A DNA stretch of 7,423 bases, from positions 1-7,423 of the forward strand of contig CAZMYR010000058.1 in assembly GCA_964570585.1 (NCBI GenBank), in the 5' to 3' direction. Numbering within the stretch: the first letter of the stretch is position 1; the number at the start of each line of letters is the position of its first letter. A model generated the notes under the pieces. It searched no databases, was not told the DNA's origin, and saw only the letters and a program-made list of their open reading frames with translations. Source of the stretch: G020354945 sp964570585. Its GTDB lineage: Bacteria > Omnitrophota > Gorgyraeia > JABMRG01 > JAFGKX01. Below are positions 1 to 5,074 of this stretch, in pieces. The position numbers and the translations under genes were made by a program.

Positions 1-3
1 AAC

Positions 4-36
4 AAAAAAAGACCTCAAGTTTTTTGAGGTCTTTTT
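4..36 (-). terminator. Rho-independent terminator after the sigma/fecR operon
   Basis: The arms GACCTCAA (11-18) and TTGAGGTC (24-31) pair perfectly over 8 bp around a 5-base loop. A run of A (4-10) on one side and T (32-36) on the other extends the stem and supplies a U-tract in either direction. Read on the minus strand it lies about 95 bases beyond the fecR-like stop codon and should end that transcript. The symmetry means it could also stop a plus-strand transcript entering from the left. Confidence 0.88.
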
Positions 37-68
37 CGGGGATTAGGGGCTTATGTCTTCTTTTTACT

Positions 69-85
69 CTACATAACCTCCTTTT
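69..85 (-). promoter_or_regulatory. Strong Shine-Dalgarno followed by a start-stop ATG TAG
   Basis: On the minus strand AAAAGGAGG (85-77) is followed after two bases by ATG (74-72) and at once by TAG (71-69). No longer reading frame starts at a usable distance. The site lies between the fecR-like stop and the terminator. It could be a minimal start-stop element, the ribosome site of a lost gene, or chance. The 2-base spacing is shorter than normal, so use as a real start is doubtful. Confidence 0.2.
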
Positions 86-129
86 TGTTCTTCTACTATA
101 TATAACACAGAAAGGTTAAAATTATTCCA

Positions 130-1458
130 TTATTTTTTTAAATTTTTGAAAAATTTTCTGGCCCTAACCGTATCTATGCTATCAGGGAAATTCTCAAGCA
201 ATTCCTCAAAACCAGCCGTAGCTTTCTTTTTATCCCTTAAGCTATTTTGATATATAGTTGCTATGGCACATTGGGCAAGGCTTGAAAGTGAATAATCGGG
301 ATATTCATTTACCACCCTGTCAAATGTATCTATGGCCTTTTCATAATTGCCTATATAATAGTAATACGAGCCGATAAACATAAGGAACTGAGGATTATAC
401 TTTGGATTTGGATGCTTCCTTAACAACTGTTCCAGTCTACCTATTGCAAACTTGTGGGCCTCTATGTCATTATCCTCTATAGCCCGGTTAATTATGCGTA
501 TAATTGCTTCTAATTCTGTTGGGATTGTCCGTGGAGTAGTATCTGATATATATAAAGGTGCAGGCTTAAGGAGTTCTTCAACTCTATTTGCTCTCATACT
601 AACCAATAGCACAACCTGCGGTTTCTCACCTAACTGATATAATTCTAGTATAAGTTTCCATTCATTATCTGAAAGAAGAGTAGGAATATCCGGTAGCGAT
701 CCTGGTTGAATTTGAGTCTTCTGTCCGGCATTCACATAAACATCCGTACCTTGCGAAGTTACCTTTACTTTTCCTTGCAGAACCCCCAGCCATGTAGTGC
801 CTCCGGATGGTTTATCAACATCAATAGTAAATGCCGTGCCTACGACTTTTGCTTCGCAGGTTGGCGTTTGAATGGACATATTTGAACCTTTAAAGGCTTC
901 TGTTGTATTCACCATCAATTTACCGCTGTTTATATCAAACTTTGTAAAATGATTCCCCTTGCGTACATCCAGCTTAGCAATTACAATATAAGATTTCTCT
1001 TTGATTCTGGCGGCATATTTATCACGGGAAAGGATATTGACAACAGCATCTTGCGCTGTCTCAATCCTGTAGCCTTCCCTTAACCTCATATTAGGCTTGG
1101 CTATAATATATCCCGCAGCAGGTGCCCGGTAAACTTTTGCTGTTCCGCTAATTGCTTCAATAAAAGGCAGGCGGCTGTATATATAATAATTGTAACCGCC
1201 AAATAATACCGCAACGGTTAAAACCAAAGAAACTGCAACTCTGACTAATGCAGGGACTTTAGGAATAAAGGCATTCTGTATTCCGGCCAATGCATTTTGT
1301 AGCATTTCATTTAACGAAATTGGCACTTTTTGCGCCAGCTTCTCATTAAGCTTTTGCCTGAATGCAAAATCAAAGTTTTCAGACTCTTTCACTGGCGTAA
1401 GCTCAGAGAGCAAACGTTTAAGAAGTTCTAAATCTTTAGAATTCATTTTTTCTTTCAT
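130..1458 (-). CDS. FecR-domain membrane protein with C-terminal TPRs, probable regulator of the adjacent ECF sigma factor
   Basis: Predicted 442 residues. Residues 1-68 are charged and probably cytoplasmic. One membrane helix follows (about 70-93, VRVAVSLVLTVAVLFGG). Residues 100-252 form a FecR domain, with ISGTAKVYR near its start, TPTCEAKVVGTAFTIDV at 198-214 and LQGKVKV at 227-233, then an AGQ motif (244-246). Residues about 330-430 hold two or three tetratricopeptide-like helical hairpins (clearest at 356-389 and 393-427), resembling periplasmic BamD/YbgF-type TPRs. FecR proteins commonly sense an envelope signal and control a partner ECF sigma factor. The TPR fusion suggests a protein partner in the periplasm, which is inference. 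The start is the ATG at 1458, overlapping the sigma stop as ATGA. An upstream in-frame ATG at 1533 would overlap the sigma gene by 79 bases and is less likely. No TonB receptor gene is visible nearby. Confidence 0.85.
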   Translation of the reverse strand: MKEKMNSKDLELLKRLLSELTPVKESENFDFAFRQKLNEKLAQKVPISLNEMLQNALAGIQNAFIPKVPALVRVAVSLVLTVAVLFGGYNYYIYSRLPFIEAISGTAKVYRAPAAGYIIAKPNMRLREGYRIETAQDAVVNILSRDKYAARIKEKSYIVIAKLDVRKGNHFTKFDINSGKLMVNTTEAFKGSNMSIQTPTCEAKVVGTAFTIDVDKPSGGTTWLGVLQGKVKVTSQGTDVYVNAGQKTQIQPGSLPDIPTLLSDNEWKLILELYQLGEKPQVVLLVSMRANRVEELLKPAPLYISDTTPRTIPTELEAIIRIINRAIEDNDIEAHKFAIGRLEQLLRKHPNPKYNPQFLMFIGSYYYYIGNYEKAIDTFDRVVNEYPDYSLSSLAQCAIATIYQNSLRDKKKATAGFEELLENFPDSIDTVRARKFFKNLKK

Positions 1459-1470
1459 CTCATAAAACCT
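1455..1470 (-). promoter_or_regulatory. ATGA stop/start overlap coupling sigma factor to the FecR-like gene
   Basis: The sigma stop TGA (1457-1455) and the start ATG (1458-1456) share bases as ATGA. A weak AGG (1470-1468) lies 9 bases upstream of the ATG. This arrangement typically gives translational coupling and a fixed ratio of sigma factor to its regulator. It is the reason for choosing this start over the in-frame ATG 75 bases upstream. Confidence 0.75.
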
Positions 1471-2039
1471 AAAATACTTGCTAAGTTCTCCCGCGCCCTT
1501 GAAAGGCGGCTTCCTACAGTGACTGGCGGGCATTTTAAAATCCTGGCTGCATCTTCATATGATAACCCTTGAATATCACACAATATTATCACCTGCTTAT
1601 GCTTTGGTTTTAACTTATCTATACCTCGTTGAATCAATCTTTCTTTCTCCTTCTTTAAGACCTGGTCATCTGGCCTTTTCGTTTCATCAGCTATTACATC
1701 CAGAAGGGAAATTTCGCCTTCTTCTTTAGCAATCTTTTTGTCAATGGAAACCTTTTCTATATAACTTCTGTCCCTTAAAAAATTCTTTGCTAGATTTCCG
1801 GCTATTGTATAAACCCACGAGGAAAACTTCGCCTTTTTTATATAACGGTCGATATTTGTGTAAACCTTTATAAATGTCTCGTGGGTTAATTCTTCTGCCT
1901 GATGAAAATCGCCGATTAATCTATAAATGTAATTGAGTATGGGGCGCTTGTATTTATTGTACAATTCATCAAACGCTCGCCTGTCTCCTTTTTTGGCTTT
2001 GGCGACTAATTCATCGTCGATATCAAAAGAAGGCAGCAT
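1455..2039 (-). CDS. ECF-type RNA polymerase sigma factor (sigma-70 family)
   Basis: Predicted 194 residues, a normal ECF length. Region 2 spans about residues 10-92: LVAKAKKGDRRAFDELYNKY, then the core-binding and -10-recognition segment with AEELTHETFIKVY and FSSWVYTIAGNLAKNFLRDR. After a linker, region 4 (about 130-190) ends in a helix-turn-helix, YEDAARILKCPPVTVGSRLSRAR. It would direct RNA polymerase to a dedicated promoter set. The next gene encodes its likely membrane-bound regulator and overlaps by four bases. The start is uncertain. ATG 2039 fits the family, with GGAAGG 15 bases upstream, rather far. An in-frame ATG at 2096 and a TTG at 2135 would add a short hydrophobic N-terminus but lack a ribosome site. 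An extended -10 promoter lies at 2162-2170. The target genes cannot be told from this window. Confidence 0.9.
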   Translation of the reverse strand: MLPSFDIDDELVAKAKKGDRRAFDELYNKYKRPILNYIYRLIGDFHQAEELTHETFIKVYTNIDRYIKKAKFSSWVYTIAGNLAKNFLRDRSYIEKVSIDKKIAKEEGEISLLDVIADETKRPDDQVLKKEKERLIQRGIDKLKPKHKQVIILCDIQGLSYEDAARILKCPPVTVGSRLSRARENLASILGFMR

Positions 2040-2161
2040 ATCTTTGTTTTTAAGCCTTCCAATAAGTAAAACACAAAAAAGGGCAAAATATTCCATTTTT
2101 TTAAGGGTTTTTTGATAATTTTTATCTCTAACCAATAGATGACAAATAAGTTACGTTGAAT

Positions 2162-2170
2162 ATTATAGCA
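2162..2170 (-). promoter_or_regulatory. Extended -10 promoter (TGCTATAAT) for the sigma/FecR operon
   Basis: Minus-strand TATAAT (2167-2162) is preceded by TGC, giving a perfect extended -10. No good -35 hexamer is present at 16-18 bases (GTAGTA at 17), as is common for extended -10 promoters. Transcription would begin near 2155, giving a leader of about 115 nt to ATG 2039. The element directly abuts the U-tract of the upstream terminator. I see no clear ECF-type promoter, so autoregulation is not supported. Confidence 0.6.
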
Positions 2171-2171
2171 T

Positions 2172-2219
2172 AAAAAATGGCGGCTACTACTATAAAATTA
2201 GCAACAGCCACCATTTTTT
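2172..2219 (-). terminator. Rho-independent terminator after the 483-residue exported-protein gene
   Basis: The 14-base arms 2172-2185 and 2206-2219 pair completely on the minus-strand RNA, with one G-U pair (on the plus strand it is an A-C mismatch), around a 20-base loop. The descending arm ends in six U. The single wobble favours minus-strand use, in line with the gene direction. It separates the exported-protein genes from the sigma/FecR operon. Confidence 0.8.
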
Positions 2220-2222
2220 GAA

Positions 2223-2292
2223 TCTTCCCTTTTCAGGAATGCACCGTCCCGACATCAAAGGTGTCGGGACTGTGCTATTCTATTTATTATTA
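2223..2292. repeat. E1: short palindromic repeat element at the 3' end of the 483-residue gene
   Basis: The core is a hairpin: GTCCCGACA (2246-2254) pairs with TGTCGGGAC (2262-2270) around a 7-base loop, and GCAC (2241-2244) pairs with GTGC (2272-2275), with one mismatch between. The flanks match those of E2: GAATGCACCGT (2237-2247) and the 21 bases 2272-2292, which differ from E2 at one position, plus a weaker match over 2223-2236. The shared part covers the stop codon (2282-2280) and last codons of the upstream gene. There is no U-tract, so it is not itself an intrinsic terminator. It resembles REP/REPIN-type mobile repeats, which is inference. Confidence 0.7.
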
Positions 2293-3731
2293 TATCTCCT
2301 CATTCTACTAAAACTACGGGGGTCCTTTTCCGGAAGGACAATCAATGCTTCTATATGATTTTTTCTATGAATCAATACCGGCCTGTTAAGGTCTCCCATA
2401 GCAAATGATATTTCTTTGTTCATATCAGAGACTGCATTTTTTAGATTCTGTATATAAATGAGTTTTGAGTTCATAATCATCTGGGTGCGTAAATACTGCT
2501 CGAGTGAAAGTATCTGCCGGGGCAAGCTTGTTGCAGCGGTCAAGGTATCCATCTTCGATGATAAAGAAATAATAGCGTCGTCGATCATCTTTCTGTATTC
2601 TTGTTTGCTTAAAATCTTATCACCGCCTGCATAATATTCCTGGGGTTTAATAGTTTTATCCCACCAAAGTTCGGTATTCTCAAATAAGGTTTTGGCCAAT
2701 TCCTCATAATAAGTATCGACATCGTTCCGGAATAAAGCATAAGCTTTTTGTCTTTCTTTAATCAAATCTTTGAATGCAACGGTTATGTTATTTAAACTCA
2801 TTATTTCTTCCGGGGTATTTTCAATCTCCAGATAAGTCAATGATGTGTAAAATTTTTCTGTGTAAAATGCCTTATAGAATAATTCAGCCAGGCCGAATTT
2901 TGCCAATAACTGATTGATAAACTGGTGGCTATTTAAAATCTGACGCAATAATTTCTCATCTGTTATACTTACGATGCCTACCCGGTATTCATCAATATCT
3001 TCCGTATCAGTTAACAATGGAGGCGCGGTTATAATAATCTCGCCTGCTCCATCCGCTACCACGATATTATCAATGCCGTATCTGTAGTATCCGATGACCT
3101 TTCCATTAAGGTCGCATTTTGCTCGTTTGGTGAACGAACCTTTTATAGTAAGCAAGGTATTACCTTTATCGTCGCTGATAACAACCTCTGTGTTGCCCAA
3201 AATATTGATTGGTTTTCCTGATTCATTGTATCCAACTTTGTAAACATCCATTGTAGAAAGCAACCTCACTATAGTATCTGTCAAATAATCCTTGGCAGTA
3301 ATAAATATTTCCTCTTTATAACTTACCGGTTTATCATTCTGATTATATTCTATATTGCTTAATAATCTCTGTTGTGAAATATTGGGGCTGGCAGGGTCGC
3401 GTATTATCTGGCTGGATTTTACGGGCCTTCCTTTTTTATCAAAAATTGCTTCTTCTGAAACTATCTGGCCTAAGTCAAAGTAAAAGTCTGAAAAATAAAG
3501 GTGAGTGTTTGATTTTGTATATGCACCCCTTTCAGATTCTATCCATGCGTCCCTTTTTGTCTGTGTTTTTTGCCTTCCGGTATCTACGATGTCCTTTTCA
3601 TAAACAATCCCTTTCTCTGATTCTAAATCACGGGTTAGATATGGATTATAGGGCTCGGCCGCTGTATTTTGAGTAATAAATAAAAAAAATAAAAAGCCGA
3701 TAAAAAAAATTTTATAGAACTTGCTCTTCAT
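2280..3731 (-). CDS. Exported protein of unknown function with degenerate YD-like repeats
   Basis: Predicted 483 residues; I do not recognise the family. Residues 1-25 are a Sec signal peptide (KSKFYK, a Phe-rich hydrophobic core, cleavage after TAA before EPYNPY). Residues about 90-230 carry repeated short motifs of the form Y/D-x-x-G-K-x-I/V: FDKKGRPVKSSQ, YNQNDKPVSYKE, YNESGKPINI, DDKGNTLLTIKG, DLNGKVIGYYRYG. These resemble YD/RHS-like beta repeats. Residues about 260-450 look largely helical, with charged stretches such as IKERQKAYALFRNDVDTYYEELAKTL (written here in part: IKERQKAYALF). The start has AAGGGG four bases upstream. The gene begins 27 bases after the preceding gene, within a heptamer repeat, and its last codons lie in repeat E1. 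A cell-surface or periplasmic role is likely; nothing points to an enzyme. Confidence 0.75.
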   Translation of the reverse strand: MKSKFYKIFFIGFLFFLFITQNTAAEPYNPYLTRDLESEKGIVYEKDIVDTGRQKTQTKRDAWIESERGAYTKSNTHLYFSDFYFDLGQIVSEEAIFDKKGRPVKSSQIIRDPASPNISQQRLLSNIEYNQNDKPVSYKEEIFITAKDYLTDTIVRLLSTMDVYKVGYNESGKPINILGNTEVVISDDKGNTLLTIKGSFTKRAKCDLNGKVIGYYRYGIDNIVVADGAGEIIITAPPLLTDTEDIDEYRVGIVSITDEKLLRQILNSHQFINQLLAKFGLAELFYKAFYTEKFYTSLTYLEIENTPEEIMSLNNITVAFKDLIKERQKAYALFRNDVDTYYEELAKTLFENTELWWDKTIKPQEYYAGGDKILSKQEYRKMIDDAIISLSSKMDTLTAATSLPRQILSLEQYLRTQMIMNSKLIYIQNLKNAVSDMNKEISFAMGDLNRPVLIHRKNHIEALIVLPEKDPRSFSRMRRYNNK

Positions 3732-3732
3732 T

Positions 3733-3767
3733 ACCCCTTAATCCTTATTACTTAATCCTTAATCCTT
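3733..3767 (-). repeat. Five-copy 7-base tandem repeat carrying the ribosome-binding site
   Basis: Read on the minus strand the units are AAGGATT, AAGGATT, AAGTAAT, AAGGATT and AAGGGGT, in perfect 7-base register, ending two bases before the ATG-containing AATG. The array starts within the last codons of the 139-residue gene, supplies its TAA stop (3761-3759) and provides AAGGGG for the 483-residue gene. Several units resemble Shine-Dalgarno sequences (AAGGA). Copy-number change would alter the spacing between the two genes. Confidence 0.8.
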
Positions 3768-4178
3768 CTTATAGAGGCGAGTTCCCTTAATCAACCTGAC
3801 CATTTGTGAAATAGTAAGTTGAGAATTTTTTATAAGGTCTATATCGATTATAAGTTGCTCATAATCTATTGTACCCAATATCTTAACTACTCTGTCTATC
3901 TTCGAGCGGAAAACCGAAGGAATCTGTTTTCGATACTCATCCGGAGACCATGTCAATATAAAGTTAGCTATCTCATGATTGCTATCTTTAGAATTTCTTA
4001 TATGGCCCAGGCAAAAAGAAAGATCACCGGTTCTTACCTCTTTGAGAAGACGGCATATATGCCCAAATATCTCACTATTAGTTGAACTGGATTGTGCAAA
4101 AGTCCCTGGTTCTACTATTGCGTTATTCAGAAGCAGCATTATTATCATAAGCATTGTTACCGTCAGGGTCTTTTTCAT
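3759..4178 (-). CDS. Small exported protein of unknown function
   Basis: Predicted 139 residues, not recognised. Residues 1-28 form a Sec signal peptide (MKKTLTVTMLMIIMLLLNN, cleavage probably after TFA before QSSS). The mature part is about 110 residues, mainly helical, with two cysteines (C42, C56) that could form a disulphide in the periplasm, and a basic C-terminus (LIKGTRLYKKD). It is not a lipoprotein, as no lipobox is seen. The start is ATG 4178, because it begins the signal peptide. The upstream in-frame ATG at 4259 lies inside palindrome E2 and would add a non-signal extension. The upstream stretch AGAAGAGAAG is only a weak ribosome site. It is first in a two-gene unit with the 483-residue gene, driven by the promoter at 4424-4452, so the two may act together outside the cytoplasm. 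Confidence 0.7.
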   Translation of the reverse strand: MKKTLTVTMLMIIMLLLNNAIVEPGTFAQSSSTNSEIFGHICRLLKEVRTGDLSFCLGHIRNSKDSNHEIANFILTWSPDEYRKQIPSVFRSKIDRVVKILGTIDYEQLIIDIDLIKNSQLTISQMVRLIKGTRLYKKD

Positions 4179-4196
4179 GGTTTTCTTCTCTTCTGA

Positions 4197-4348
4197 GAAT
4201 GCACCGTTTGGGAAAGCAAAGGGGCAAGTGTAGGAACGTTTCCGAAATCTAAGGGGCAAGTGTCCCCTTTATGGGGACATTTGCCTCTTTGATTTTGGAA
4301 ACGTTCCTGGGGACATTTGCTACTTTGCTTTCAGAAACGGTGCTATTC
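4197..4348. repeat. E2: 152-base nested palindrome, MITE/REPIN-like element
   Basis: The left arm (4197-4267) and right arm (4273-4348) are inverted repeats about 72-76 bases long around the loop TTTAT (4268-4272), with few mismatches and a 4-base CCCC gap in the left arm. Each arm holds an internal direct repeat: GGGGCAAGTGT at 4221-4231 and 4253-4263, and its inverted form GGGGACATTTGC at 4273-4284 and 4309-4320. GGAACGTTTCC (4233-4243) and GGAAACGTTCC (4298-4308) sit between them. The outer ends and flanks (4184-4360) match repeat E1. It carries no gene. It lies in the leader of the downstream genes, ending 18 bases before ATG 4178, so as RNA it would form a very long hairpin. Confidence 0.85.
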
Positions 4349-4423
4349 TATTTACTATTAAATTCATTTTCAAAAGTCTTTAATTATTTGTTACAACAAA
4401 AGATACAACTTTTTGCTAATATA

Positions 4424-4452
4424 ATTATACACTATAAATGCGATTTTGTCAA
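4424..4452 (-). promoter_or_regulatory. Consensus sigma-70 promoter inside the 3' end of plsY
   Basis: On the minus strand TTGACA (4452-4447) and TATAAT (4429-4424) are both exact consensus hexamers with an ideal 17-base spacer. They overlap the last five codons and the stop of plsY. Transcription would start near 4417 and run through E2 into the two exported-protein genes, giving a leader of about 240 nt. Confidence 0.85.
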
Positions 4453-5073
4453 CCCCTTAGGCTTATTTTTTATGATTTTGTTTTCCTGCCCAAAAATGAG
4501 TCTTTTTATATTACTCCTATGCGTGTAACTTATTAAAACACATAATGTTATGCTTAAAATCAAATATGCCCGGGGCTGGTTAAACATCAGCATTAAAAAT
4601 GGTAAACTTATTATCATAATTAATGAAGATAATGATACATATTTGCTTATGATAACTGTCAAAACCCATATCAAAATAGCTATTATTGCTGGTATAGTAG
4701 AGAGAGACAAAAATACACCACAAGTTGTAGCAACCCCTTTTCCGCCTTTAAATTTTAGAAAGATTGTCCATATATGACCGAAAATAACAAAAGCTGCTAT
4801 ATACGCTTTAAATATTGGCAGGCTTATATGCAATTGGTTACTAAAAAATATAGCTGGTAAAACAATAACACAAAATGCGCCTTTGGCCATGTCTATTAAA
4901 AGGATTGTTGCGCCCATCTTTTTTCCAAGAACCCTCAATGTATTTGTAGCCCCTACATTACCACTGCCGTACTGCCTTATGTCTATACCTTTAGTCAGCC
5001 GGCCGGCAATATAACTTGTCGGAACGGAACCAATCAAATACGCCAGGATTATTGCTGCAAAAAATTGAATCAT
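4432..5073 (-). CDS. plsY: Glycerol-3-phosphate acyltransferase PlsY
   Basis: PlsY transfers an acyl group from acyl-phosphate to glycerol 3-phosphate at the inner membrane, making lysophosphatidic acid, the first step of phospholipid synthesis. At 213 residues it has the usual length and the family's polytopic hydrophobic character. All three signature motifs are visible: SVPTSYIAGR (16-25), GSGNVGATN (36-44) and the glycine-rich FKGGKGVATT (108-117), preceded by conserved GH (99-100); DMAKG (61-65) is also typical. The ATG follows the Der stop (TGA) after one base, with AAAGG a few bases upstream, implying translational coupling. Der-PlsY adjacency is common in bacteria. The last codons contain the promoter for the next genes. 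Confidence 0.96.
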   Translation of the reverse strand: MIQFFAAIILAYLIGSVPTSYIAGRLTKGIDIRQYGSGNVGATNTLRVLGKKMGATILLIDMAKGAFCVIVLPAIFFSNQLHISLPIFKAYIAAFVIFGHIWTIFLKFKGGKGVATTCGVFLSLSTIPAIIAILIWVLTVIISKYVSLSSLIMIISLPFLMLMFNQPRAYLILSITLCVLISYTHRSNIKRLIFGQENKIIKNKPKGLTKSHL

Positions 5074-5074
5074 T

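Noticed and set aside
1459..1533. 25-residue N-terminal extension of the FecR-like protein
   Set aside because: It would overlap region 4 of the sigma factor, while ATG 1458 gives the standard ATGA coupled start.
2241..2275. E1 hairpin as the intrinsic terminator of the 483-residue gene
   Set aside because: The stem is strong but no U-tract follows on either strand. A proper terminator lies just downstream at 2172-2219.
3733..3767. Heptamer array as a CRISPR-like repeat
   Set aside because: The units are 7 bases with no spacers between them and no cas gene is present.
4179..4259. 27-residue N-terminal extension of the 139-residue exported protein
   Set aside because: It would be encoded by the E2 palindrome and would place a non-signal stretch before a good Sec signal peptide starting at ATG 4178.
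4271..4528. 85-codon plus-strand frame beginning in E2 and overlapping plsY
   Set aside because: It is antisense to plsY, lacks a ribosome site, and its start arises from the E2 repeat sequence.
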